13,859 nucleotides of DNA from Magnetococcales bacterium (GTDB lineage: Bacteria; Pseudomonadota; Magnetococcia; Magnetococcales; UBA8363), in the NCBI GenBank assembly GCA_015232865.1, contig JADFYU010000063.1, forward strand, positions 1 to 13,859, in the 5' to 3' direction. Shown piece after piece: positions 6,132 to 13,859 of this stretch (within the stretch, counting starts at the first letter, position 1; every line of letters starts with the position of its first letter). Both the position numbers and the translations under genes were made by a program. A model generated the notes under the pieces. That model was given only the letters and a program-made list of their open reading frames with translations. It was not told where the DNA came from and made no database searches.

Positions 6132-9100
6132 TCAGGGGTTTAACGTGACCGTTCCAGTTCCTAATGTGTAACTGCTTATTTTTCCAGGTAAATAATAACT
6201 CAGTTCGACTCCGGAAGTGGAAATGGTATGGCTGGTTGTGCCGTAACTGTTGGCATATCCCAGGCTGGTTGCAGACTCACTCGTGCTCAGCGCCAGGTCT
6301 CGATCCAACGCGCCTTCCAATATATGCAGAGGAACACTACCGCCGGTAAAGAACGTCAGAGTGCTGCCATCGGAGGAGAGGTTGGAGACAGCGGTGTTGT
6401 AATAGCTGATGAGATCTGAAATGGAAAAGGCAACACTATCGACGATCAGCAGGTGGATGATCTCCAGTTGAGAGCCGGTTGTATAGGTAATTTTAGTGCC
6501 ATTCATAGCGGGCACAACGGTTAGTTTGATGTCGAATGTAAAGTTGTCACCGTAGGTGGCAATGGTATCGACCAGATTTTTAAAGCTGGCTTGAACCGTT
6601 GATGAGAGACGGTTATAGATGGCGTTCAAGGCTTTGATGCGCATGGTGATTTCAATTTGCGAGCTGGTCACATCAACGCCGATGGCTGAAACAATATCGC
6701 TGATATCAGTGAGGCTGGCCGTCGAGCCGGTCAGTTGTTGATTGAGCTTGGCCAGAATCAAGGTCCGCAGATCGGTCTCTGAGAGGCTGAAACTGCTGGG
6801 TGTATCAGGCGCCATGGCCGCCACCATGTTTTGGTAGATAGTCGTCGCATTGGCATGAAGTAGGGCGCCGCTTTGGGTGACATCAATCATGCCGGAATCA
6901 TCAAAGGGTCGGGTGGTGCCGGTAATGGTAAAGGCGGTGGTGATGGACTGACCGGAATCGGTTGTTACCGTCACATCCACATCATAATCGACCCCACTGA
7001 CCAAATTGGCGTCATTGACGGTCAAAGAGCCGTAGCGATAGGTTGAGGTGTCTTTGCCGTTGGCGACTGAGAAGTAGGTCTGATCAGCCACCGAAAAAGT
7101 GTAGACCGTTCCGCTGACCGGGCTGTCAACCGTCAAGAAGCCGATCACCGTGCCAATGGGGGAGTCGGCATAAACCTGCTCCATGCTCAGATAGATAATG
7201 ATGTTGCTCAACGGTACCGTTGCGGTTTGGGTGGCGCCACCGCCGCTGCCGGTATTGCCGTTGTCATCGATACTGAAGGTCAGAGATTCCGTGCCGCTAA
7301 AGCTACCGTCTGCGGTATAAAGCAACCCATCCAGTGCAGAGTTGATATCGTCCAAAGTGCCGCTGAAAGAGAGGCTGGCCGTTCCGTTGCCACTAACGGT
7401 CAATCCGGTAGTCTGGCTCAGGGTGGCGGTGCCGTTGCTGACAACCAAAGCCGCCTCCATGATGCCGCTTGCCGCATCGACATCGACAACCGAGATGGCG
7501 TTACCGTTGGCAGCGGAGAAGGTGACGGTCGAGGAAGCGTCTATGGCAGCGGAGATGGGCACCGTGATGACCGGGTCATCGTTGATGGCGGTGATGGTCA
7601 GGGTGACGGTTTGCGATTCGGAAACGTCAACACCGCCGTTTTCTGTTCCGCCGCTATCGGTCATGGTCAGGGTTAGCACGACTTCACCGTTGGCGTCATC
7701 TGCCGGAGTAAAGATCAGTGCGCCGTTGCTGTCGATGCTCGGCTCGGTGCTAAACAGCCCAGCGTTGTCGTTGGTCACCGTAAAGGTAAAGGTTTGCGAA
7801 TCCGACTCATCAGCCAAGCCGCCGGCCTCCAGAGTGGTGAAAAAGCTGCTGCCGGTGTAGGCACCGCTATCCTCATCGACGGTAAGAGTGGTGCTGGTCA
7901 TCTCAAAACTGGGCTGATCGTTGACGGCGGTAACCGTTGGTATGACTCCCATAACCAGATCGCCGCCCAAATCCGCAGTGGAGTCGGAGGTGGCTGCTTG
8001 AATGTCAAAGCTGAAGGTGTGATTGACATCGTTCATGTCGGTGCCGGGCGTAAATTTTAATCCGGCTGCACCCTCGGCAAAGGTGATAAACGTCCCTTCT
8101 GAGATGATGGTGGCCCCGTCGTTTTGATAGAGGGTTCCGTTGGTGATGTTGGTGATTTGAAAATGAGTCACCTCGTCACTGTCATTGCTGTTGCGACTGA
8201 TGACCAAACCGGATGTGGTCTGGGTATCCTCCAGGGTCTCGCCGCCATCGGTGATGGATGGGGTGTCGGCCACCGGGACGACGGTCAGGGTGACGGTTTG
8301 TGTCTCAGAAGTGTCGATACCACCGTTTTCTATGCCGCCATTGTCGATCTGGGTGATGCTGACTTCCGTCGAACCAAAGGCGTTGTCCGCCGGGGTAAAG
8401 GTGAGGGTGCCGGTTGAGTCGATTTTCGGTTGAGTGGCAAACAGGGCGTTGTTGTCATTGGTGACGCTATAGGTAAAGGTCTGGCTGCTGGTCTCATCGG
8501 TGCTACCGCCGCTATCGGTGGCCGAGAAGAAATCGATATCGTTGTACTCTCCGCTATCTTCCAGTACCGAAACCGTGCTGGAGGTGAGAATAAAACTGGG
8601 TTGGTCGTTGACGGCGGTAACGGTTGGAATCGAGGCGGTGACTTGGTCCCCGCCTAAGTCGGTTACGCTGTCGGACAGAGCGGCCTGGATCATAAAACCA
8701 AAGCTGCTGGTCTCGCTATTCAGGTTTAGATCCGGAGTAAATTTCAGTCCGGCACCGCCTTGATCGACAGTGATGAAGTTACCATCGGAAATGGCTGTTG
8801 TCCCATCGTTTTGATAGAGGGTACCGTTGCTGATGTTAGTGATCTGGAAGTGGGTGACCTCCTCGCCGTCGTTGCTACTGCGGCTGATGACCAGGCCGGA
8901 GCTGGTTTGGGTATCTTCCAGGGTTGAGCTGCCATCGCTGATGGAGGGGGTGTCGGCGACCGGGTTGATGGTGAGAGTGACGGTCTGTTCGGTGGAAGTG
9001 TTGACTCCGTCAAAATCGGTGCCACCGCTGTCGGTCATGGTGATGGTCAAAATCGCCGTACCAAAAGCGTTGTCCGCCGGGGTAAAGGTCAGCGTGCCGG

Positions 9101-12100
9101 AACTGTCGATGGCCGGTTGATTGGCAAACAGATCGGAGTTGTCGTTGCTGACACTAAAGCTGAAGGTCTGGCCGGTTTCGTCACTGCCACCATTGGCCGC
9201 CAGATCGGTGACAAATCCGCTATAGGTCAAATCCCCGGCATCTTCTGCGAGAGATTCGGCGGTCGAACTGAGGACAAAGCTGGGTTGGTCGTTGACAGCG
9301 TTGACGGTTGGAATGGAGGCGTTGACCAGATCACCGCCCAGACCGGTTGTCTGGTTGGATACAGAGGCTTGAATGACAAAACCAAAGCTGCTGGTAAGGC
9401 TGTTGAGATTATCGTCCGGGGTAAATTTTAAACCGGCATCGCCTTGGGCGAAGGTAATAAAATCGCCGTTGGAAATGGCGGTTATGCCGTCATTCTGGTA
9501 GAGGGTGCCATTGCTGATGCTGGTGATCTGGAAGTGGCTGATCTCCGCTCCATCGTTGATATTGCGGCTGATGACCAAGCCAGAGCCGGTCTGGGTCTCC
9601 TCGTTGGTCTCTCCGGCCTCGGTAATGGATGGGGTGTCGGCTACCGGATCGATGGTGACCGTCACCGTCTGCTCGACAGAGATATCGACTCCGTCAAAAT
9701 CGGTGCCGCCGCTATCGGTGAGAGTAATGGTTAAAATCGCGGTGCCAAAGGCATTGTCAGCCGGAGTAAATGTTAGGTTGCCAGTGGTATCCAGAGCCGG
9801 CTGAATGGCAAATAGTTCGGTGTTGTCGTTACTGACTGTAAAACTAAAAGTTTGATCGGCTTCGTCGCTGCCACCATTGCTAGCCAGGTCGGTGGCAAAA
9901 GCGCTGTAGCTTTGGCTTCCGGCATCTTCTAAAAGGGTCTCTTGAGTTGAACTCAGGCTAAAGCTGGGTTGATCGTTGACCGCATGGACTGTTGGAATTG
10001 AAGCGGTGACCGGATCGCCGCCCAAGCTGGCCTCATCGGCGGAGAGTGCGGATTGGATGGTAAAATAAAAGCTGCTGTTGCTGCTGTTGAGGTTATCGTC
10101 CGGAGTAAATTTCAGACCGGCGTTGGCTTGGGCATAGGTTAGAAATTCTCCATTGGAGATAGCGGTCAAGCCGTTGTTTTGATAGAGGGTTCCGTTGGTG
10201 ATGCCGCTGATCTTGAAATGGCTGACCTCCTCCCCGTCATTGGCACTCCTTGAGACCACCAGCCCGGAGCTGGTTTGCACCTCTTCGCTGGTCTCACCGG
10301 CCTCGGTGATGCTGGGGGTGTCGGCGACCGGATCAATCGTGATGGTGACAGTCTGCTCAGCCGTGGTGTCAACCCCCTCGTTATCGGTTCCGCCACTATC
10401 GGTCAGGGTGATGGTCAAAACCGCCGTGCCAAAGGCATTGTCAGCCGGGGTAAAGGTGAGCTTGCCGGAACTGTCGATGGCTGGCTGGCTGGCGAAAAGT
10501 TGGCTATTGTCGTTGCTGACGGTAAAGCTAAAGGTTTGATCGGCCTCATCACTACCGCCATTGGCGGCCAGATCGGCGGCAAAGGAGTTGTAACTCTGGG
10601 CACCGGCATCTTCCTGGAGGGTCTCTTGGGTCGAACTCAAGGTAAAGCTGGGCTGATCGTTGACCGGCTCAATGGTGAGAGTCATGGCCGTGGCCGTTTT
10701 AAGTGGTGTTTTTTTGTCGGTATCGGTGACGGTAATATCCAAGGTGTCGGTTCCGACAAAGTTTTCGTTACCGGTATAGTAGAGTTTTGTCAGTGCAATA
10801 TTCAGATCGGTGGGCGTGCCGGTCAGGGATAGAGTGCTGGAACTGTTGCCGGTAACCGTCAGCCCGGTTGTGCCACCAGCGGTAACGGTGCCGTTGGACG
10901 TCTCCAGGGTAACGATCAGAGTATTGGTGGAAAGGCTGCCGATATCCGGGTCAGCAACGACGATATCGTCCAAATTGGTGGCAATATCCTCCAAAACGGT
11001 CTGGGCCGAGGCGGCGGCTACGGTCGGTGTTTCGTTCACGTTGCCGACTTGAATGGTGATGGTTGCCGAGGCGATACCGGGCTTGGCCTCGCCAAACGCA
11101 TTGACATAATTATCACTGACGGCCACCGTGAGGTTATAGACGGCGGCTGTCTCATAATCCAGAACACCGGCCTCTAAAATGGTGATGGTTCCGGAACTGC
11201 TGCTGATGGTAAACAGACCTGACGTATCTTCGGAAATGCTATAGCTCAATACGTCGTCGCTATTAGTGTCGGTGGCAGACACGGTTCCGACCACCGTATT
11301 GGCTGCGTTGTTCTCGTTGACGGTAAAGGTGGTGTCGGCCAAAACCGGTGATGCGTTGCTCAGCACATTTGAGGCAGACCAGGTGGAGGTGCTACTGTCG
11401 GTGTTGTCCGATGTGTTGCTGGTGTCGACCGGATTGGGGCTGGTGCTATCGCTTCCCAGGTTGCTTGACAGGCCATCCGGGCTGGTCGCTGTCCCGGCCG
11501 GGGTTCCCTGGGTGGTCGGAGCTTGCGAAGGGATCTCTTCAGCTGGGGTGTCGTCGATCTGTTCAACACCGATATCATCAATGTCAGCACCACCTTGGTC
11601 TTTCTTTGTTTTCTCTTTTTTCTCTTTTTTCTTTTTCTCAACAGCCTTGGTGAGTCCTTTTGGTATCTCCGCCTCTTTTGACGCCTGCTCCGCCGCTTGC
11701 TTGGCTTCAGTCAGATCAATCCCCATTTCAGCCGATTCACTTATTTTAGCATCCACCCAAGTCTGGGCTTTTTCTTGGAGAGCCTCTTCCAGGGTTTTGT
11801 TGTTTTCAACCGCCGCTTTGACCTCCTGACTGAACTGCCCAACCTGTTCGTTCAGCTCAGTCATGACCTCGTTCATGATGCTTGATGTCGTCTCGGCGGA
11901 AGTCAGTTGATCCAGGCTGGGCCCTTTTTTAAGTTCGGCCTGCTGTTGCTGAATCTGTTTTACCGCCTCTCGAGCTGTCGCAGGAATGGCTTCTGTCTGT
12001 TTTTTTGCGGATTCGGTTGCAAGCTCCTGGCTTTTTTTGGCCTGTTTGTCGAGGGTTCCCAAAACCTGTTGAGCAACAGGAGCCGGCAGGGTTTCTTTTA

Positions 12101-13838
12101 AGGTTTGTTCGGCTTCTTGCTCGGCGTTTTGGATGGCCGTCTGTTTTTCAGTCAAAATGGCCTGGGTCGCCTCCAACTGCTCAGGTGGGACCACCGCCTG
12201 AAGTTTTTGGTTGGCCTGCTGATCAATGTTTTTGGAATCTGTCTGCGCTTCACGGAAAATGTCGAGAATTTTTTCAGCCTGTTCCTTGGGTAGGCTTTGT
12301 TCCAGTGAAGCCAGCAACTCTTCATCGGTGGCACTGCCACTATTGGCCAGTTGTTGAGCCTGTTTAACCGATTCCACCAAGTTGGTCTCTCCAGCCAGAA
12401 CCTCGTTGATCTGCTCGGCTGACTTTTCTTTTAGAGCCTGTTGCTGAGCCGCTTGTTCCGCTCCGATGGCCAGAACATCGTTCACCTTGTCGGCACCAAT
12501 CTGGGCTTCCAGTTCTGTTTTGGCCTGCTCGTCGGACTCCTGGAGAGCTTGTTTTTTTAGCTCGGCAACCTCTTGTACCTGATCGACCAGTTCAGGATCT
12601 CCCACTGTGGCCTCCAGTTCGGCTCTGGTCTCTTCGGCGAGTTGATCCTCTGCCTCCTGTTGCTCCTGCCTGGCCTCTTGAATTTTGGCATAGGCCTGTT
12701 CGCCGACCGCCACTTTGAACTCGTCCTCCAAAGATTGAATTTTCTCCTCTTTGATTAGAGCCTCTTCCACGGAGTTGGCGACCTGCTCTAGCAGTTTATC
12801 TTCTGCGGCCTCGATCAGTTCTGCAATGGCGTCCGGCGTTTTTTCCAGGATGGCACGGGCCTCTTCCACGGTTGCCGCTGTTCCGGCCTCGACCAAAGAT
12901 TGGGCGACCTGATCGACAATCTGTTGTTTGGCTGCCTCATTCAGAGTTTTAACTACTGTAGAGGTGATGGCCTTTTTTAACTGCTTGCGAGTGGCCGGCT
13001 GAACGGAAGGGCCTCGGGTAGTGCTGGCCGTAAGAGATTGGTTTTTCTTGACCGAGGTTGGTTTTTTGGTCAGATCCGCCGCCTGGGCGGAAGAGAGCAG
13101 AGTGGGCAGGGCAAAATAGAACCGGCCATTGGATGAACTCAGATTGTTCTCTGGTTTTTCCATCCAGACCACCACCTCTTTCTTCAAGGTGACCATTTCC
13201 AACTCTTGATCTTCAGTCGGGCCGGATAGACTGATAAAACCCTCGGTGCCCCGAACGCCCATGGTGGCAACGGATGTGATGATGTGGAAGGGGCGCTCTT
13301 TGAGTTGAGCCAGTTTGCCGGAGGTAAATTTGAGCAGACCCTTGCTCATTTCAAGCAGCCCTCTGCCGCTTTTCTTCGGGTGAGAATATTGATACTGCTG
13401 AATTAAAAATTCACTGTCAGCACCAAGGGCAATCACTGCATCGTCGTGCATTTTCAGGATCAATCGGCCTTTTTTTCCGGTAATCAGCTTATCGCCCTGA
13501 AAAATAGGCGCACCGAGAGTCAGGGTTCTCTTTTTGTCTCCAAACTGAGCAAAAACCAGCCCTTTGACCTGAGTAACCAGGGCGACCACTTCCCGCTTGT
13601 AAATGGATTGGCTGGCAGCTTGAACGGGGAGGGGAGTCAGATCGCTGTTTTGATCTGTTGCCAGGGTCGTGGGCTGGATTGCCCGTTGAGGCTGGGGCGC
13701 TCTGTTTTGCAACGCTTGAGCGATGGAGGACTGTTTTTTCTCCCCTTCTGGTGCCAAAAGCAGGTATCCCCCGGCAACGGTGATCCCGGTCAGAAGTAAA
13801 ATGGCGATGAACCATTTGTTTTGAAAAAGGTTGCCCAT
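6132..13838 (-). CDS. Giant membrane-anchored FecR / helical-repeat / cadherin-like protein
   Basis: A 2568-residue protein I cannot assign to a named gene. Residues 9-28 form one hydrophobic helix (signal anchor or uncleaved signal). A FecR-type domain spans about 80-225, with the family signature A-T-M-G-V-R-G-T-E-G-F near 191-201. Residues about 285-735 are Ala/Gln/Glu/Lys-rich helix with 34-35-residue repeats. Residues 733-747 are a Lys/Glu run, followed by an acidic, Pro/Thr/Ser-rich linker to about 828. A canonical cadherin-like domain occupies about 831-933 (V-N-E-N, L-D-Y-E, V-N-E-T-P). A related beta domain follows to 1058, then four two-domain units of 228-229 residues and a fifth half unit (1059-2084), and two more beta domains (2085-about 2310). 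The final 258 residues are unrecognised. No RTX nonapeptides and no LPXTG are seen. The start ATG 13838 has GAGGG nine bases upstream. FecR domains usually sit in the periplasm and cadherin-like arrays bind calcium or partners outside membranes, so an envelope-tethered scaffold or adhesin is inferred. Function unproven. Confidence 0.93.
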   Translation of the reverse strand: MGNLFQNKWFIAILLLTGITVAGGYLLLAPEGEKKQSSIAQALQNRAPQPQRAIQPTTLATDQNSDLTPLPVQAASQSIYKREVVALVTQVKGLVFAQFGDKKRTLTLGAPIFQGDKLITGKKGRLILKMHDDAVIALGADSEFLIQQYQYSHPKKSGRGLLEMSKGLLKFTSGKLAQLKERPFHIITSVATMGVRGTEGFISLSGPTEDQELEMVTLKKEVVVWMEKPENNLSSSNGRFYFALPTLLSSAQAADLTKKPTSVKKNQSLTASTTRGPSVQPATRKQLKKAITSTVVKTLNEAAKQQIVDQVAQSLVEAGTAATVEEARAILEKTPDAIAELIEAAEDKLLEQVANSVEEALIKEEKIQSLEDEFKVAVGEQAYAKIQEARQEQQEAEDQLAEETRAELEATVGDPELVDQVQEVAELKKQALQESDEQAKTELEAQIGADKVNDVLAIGAEQAAQQQALKEKSAEQINEVLAGETNLVESVKQAQQLANSGSATDEELLASLEQSLPKEQAEKILDIFREAQTDSKNIDQQANQKLQAVVPPEQLEATQAILTEKQTAIQNAEQEAEQTLKETLPAPVAQQVLGTLDKQAKKSQELATESAKKQTEAIPATAREAVKQIQQQQAELKKGPSLDQLTSAETTSSIMNEVMTELNEQVGQFSQEVKAAVENNKTLEEALQEKAQTWVDAKISESAEMGIDLTEAKQAAEQASKEAEIPKGLTKAVEKKKKEKKEKTKKDQGGADIDDIGVEQIDDTPAEEIPSQAPTTQGTPAGTATSPDGLSSNLGSDSTSPNPVDTSNTSDNTDSSTSTWSASNVLSNASPVLADTTFTVNENNAANTVVGTVSATDTNSDDVLSYSISEDTSGLFTISSSSGTITILEAGVLDYETAAVYNLTVAVSDNYVNAFGEAKPGIASATITIQVGNVNETPTVAAASAQTVLEDIATNLDDIVVADPDIGSLSTNTLIVTLETSNGTVTAGGTTGLTVTGNSSSTLSLTGTPTDLNIALTKLYYTGNENFVGTDTLDITVTDTDKKTPLKTATAMTLTIEPVNDQPSFTLSSTQETLQEDAGAQSYNSFAADLAANGGSDEADQTFSFTVSNDNSQLFASQPAIDSSGKLTFTPADNAFGTAVLTITLTDSGGTDNEGVDTTAEQTVTITIDPVADTPSITEAGETSEEVQTSSGLVVSRSANDGEEVSHFKISGITNGTLYQNNGLTAISNGEFLTYAQANAGLKFTPDDNLNSSNSSFYFTIQSALSADEASLGGDPVTASIPTVHAVNDQPSFSLSSTQETLLEDAGSQSYSAFATDLASNGGSDEADQTFSFTVSNDNTELFAIQPALDTTGNLTFTPADNAFGTAILTITLTDSGGTDFDGVDISVEQTVTVTIDPVADTPSITEAGETNEETQTGSGLVISRNINDGAEISHFQITSISNGTLYQNDGITAISNGDFITFAQGDAGLKFTPDDNLNSLTSSFGFVIQASVSNQTTGLGGDLVNASIPTVNAVNDQPSFVLSSTAESLAEDAGDLTYSGFVTDLAANGGSDETGQTFSFSVSNDNSDLFANQPAIDSSGTLTFTPADNAFGTAILTITMTDSGGTDFDGVNTSTEQTVTLTINPVADTPSISDGSSTLEDTQTSSGLVISRSSNDGEEVTHFQITNISNGTLYQNDGTTAISDGNFITVDQGGAGLKFTPDLNLNSETSSFGFMIQAALSDSVTDLGGDQVTASIPTVTAVNDQPSFILTSSTVSVLEDSGEYNDIDFFSATDSGGSTDETSSQTFTYSVTNDNNALFATQPKIDSTGTLTFTPADNAFGSTEVSITQIDNGGIENGGIDTSETQTVTLTVVPVADTPSITDGGETLEDTQTTSGLVISRNSNDSDEVTHFQITNITNGTLYQNDGATIISEGTFITFAEGAAGLKFTPGTDMNDVNHTFSFDIQAATSDSTADLGGDLVMGVIPTVTAVNDQPSFEMTSTTLTVDEDSGAYTGSSFFTTLEAGGLADESDSQTFTFTVTNDNAGLFSTEPSIDSNGALIFTPADDANGEVVLTLTMTDSGGTENGGVDVSESQTVTLTITAINDDPVITVPISAAIDASSTVTFSAANGNAISVVDVDAASGIMEAALVVSNGTATLSQTTGLTVSGNGTASLSFSGTLDDINSALDGLLYTADGSFSGTESLTFSIDDNGNTGSGGGATQTATVPLSNIIIYLSMEQVYADSPIGTVIGFLTVDSPVSGTVYTFSVADQTYFSVANGKDTSTYRYGSLTVNDANLVSGVDYDVDVTVTTDSGQSITTAFTITGTTRPFDDSGMIDVTQSGALLHANATTIYQNMVAAMAPDTPSSFSLSETDLRTLILAKLNQQLTGSTASLTDISDIVSAIGVDVTSSQIEITMRIKALNAIYNRLSSTVQASFKNLVDTIATYGDNFTFDIKLTVVPAMNGTKITYTTGSQLEIIHLLIVDSVAFSISDLISYYNTAVSNLSSDGSTLTFFTGGSVPLHILEGALDRDLALSTSESATSLGYANSYGTTSHTISTSGVELSYYLPGKISSYTLGTGTVTLNP
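7587..10664 (-). repeat. Tandem cadherin-like repeat array, 684-bp period (4.5 units)
   Basis: The V-N-D-Q-P-S-F junction recurs with its Val codon ending at 10664, 9980, 9296, 8612 and 7925. The spacings are 684, 684, 684 and 687 bp (228, 228, 228 and 229 codons). Each unit has an A half of about 110 residues (E-D-A-G, T-F-S-F-T-V-S-N-D-N, L-T-F-T-P-A-D-N-A-F-G, T-D-S-G-G-T) and a B half of about 118 residues. The B half begins P-V-A-D-T-P-S-I and carries N-G-T-L-Y-Q-N, A-G-L-K-F-T-P and L-G-G-D. Units 1 to 3 are the most alike, unit 4 is more divergent, and the fifth unit has only the A half. The pattern implies duplication of an A+B pair rather than of single domains. Confidence 0.92.
11919..12716 (-). 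repeat. About eight degenerate 34-35-residue helical repeats inside the giant protein
   Basis: From residue 375 to about 640 of the giant protein, segments start at about 375, 410, 445, 482, 514, 548, 582 and 617. Each begins with a small hydrophobic residue plus Gly or Pro (V-G-E-Q, V-G-D-P, I-G-A-D, A-G-E-T, L-P-K-E-Q, V-P-P-E-Q, L-P-A-P, I-P-A-T). Two Glu/Gln/Ala-rich helical stretches follow. The Gly/Pro at each boundary suggests a helix turn, hence an array of helical hairpins rather than one continuous coiled coil. Sequence conservation is low and the repeats were aligned by eye. Confidence 0.65.
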
Positions 13839-13847
13839 GGTTTACGA

Positions 13848-13852
13848 CCCTC
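13848..13852 (-). promoter_or_regulatory. Ribosome binding site of the giant gene
   Basis: GAGGG on the minus strand sits nine bases before the ATG at 13838 and supports that start, which places the hydrophobic helix at residues 9-28. The promoter itself would lie beyond the right edge of the window. Confidence 0.65.
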
Positions 13853-13859
13853 AATGCCC

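Noticed and set aside
5966..6148. Plus-strand 61-codon frame across the intergenic region before the PstS-like gene
   Set aside because: It runs through the inverted repeat and overlaps both neighbouring genes antisense; no homology or ribosome binding site is evident.
8185..10539. A series of plus-strand open frames (8185, 8827, 9505, 10195) encoding similar peptides about every 684 bp
   Set aside because: They are antisense shadows of the tandem repeats in the giant minus-strand gene. Their similarity follows from the repeat, and their Val/Ser-rich sequences resemble no protein family.
7587..10664. Regular long repeats considered as a CRISPR-like or satellite array
   Set aside because: The period is 684 bp, every unit is in frame, and substitutions follow a protein-domain pattern. 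There are no short identical repeats with unique spacers.

Overview
The window looks like a chromosomal segment of a Gram-negative bacterium. Evidence: a peptidoglycan-recycling kinase, two Sec-exported periplasmic binding proteins, a HAMP-type hybrid sensor kinase and a FecR-domain envelope protein. GC is moderate to high, around 50-60% in hand-sampled lines, except for one AT-rich two-gene cassette. The G/C-rich intergenic hairpin cluster and the giant FecR/cadherin-like protein remind me of marine or magnetotactic Proteobacteria such as Magnetococcales. That placement is a recollection-level inference, not a demonstrated fact.

Layout, left to right. (1) Positions 1-1064, plus strand: anmK, an anhydro-N-acetylmuramic acid kinase whose first codons lie outside the window. 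(2) Positions 1139-3915, plus strand: a tight two-gene unit of a PhnD-like periplasmic binding protein and a membrane-bound hybrid histidine kinase, clearly more AT-rich than its surroundings. (3) Positions 3916-4044: a convergent intergenic region with several G/C-rich hairpins ending in an eight-T tract. (4) Positions 4045-5978, minus strand: a PstS-like phosphate-type binding protein followed 23 nt later by a divergent DegT/AHBA-family aminotransferase homologue that appears to have lost the PLP lysine. (5) Positions 5979-6131: a short intergenic region with a 13-bp perfect inverted repeat. (6) Positions 6132-13838, minus strand: one 2568-residue gene filling more than half the window.

The giant protein has an N-terminal membrane anchor, a FecR-type domain, about 450 residues of Ala/Gln/Glu-rich helix containing about eight 34-35-residue repeats, a Lys-rich then acidic/Pro/Thr/Ser linker, a canonical cadherin-like domain, tandem cadherin-like domains, and a C-terminal domain of about 255 residues that I do not recognise. 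The core of the tandem array has a strict 684-bp (228-codon) period. No RTX nonapeptide repeats are visible.

How the genes may work together: the PhnD-like protein and hybrid kinase probably form a ligand-sensing pair in which a binding protein without an ABC transporter acts as periplasmic receptor, by analogy with TorT/TorS or the PhnD-like part of TtrS. The PstS-like gene also lacks pstCAB neighbours and is paired instead with a probable pseudoenzyme. The giant protein is most simply an envelope-tethered scaffold or adhesin. Its link to the neighbouring genes is unproven. No tRNA, rRNA, CRISPR array, IS element or phage gene was seen.
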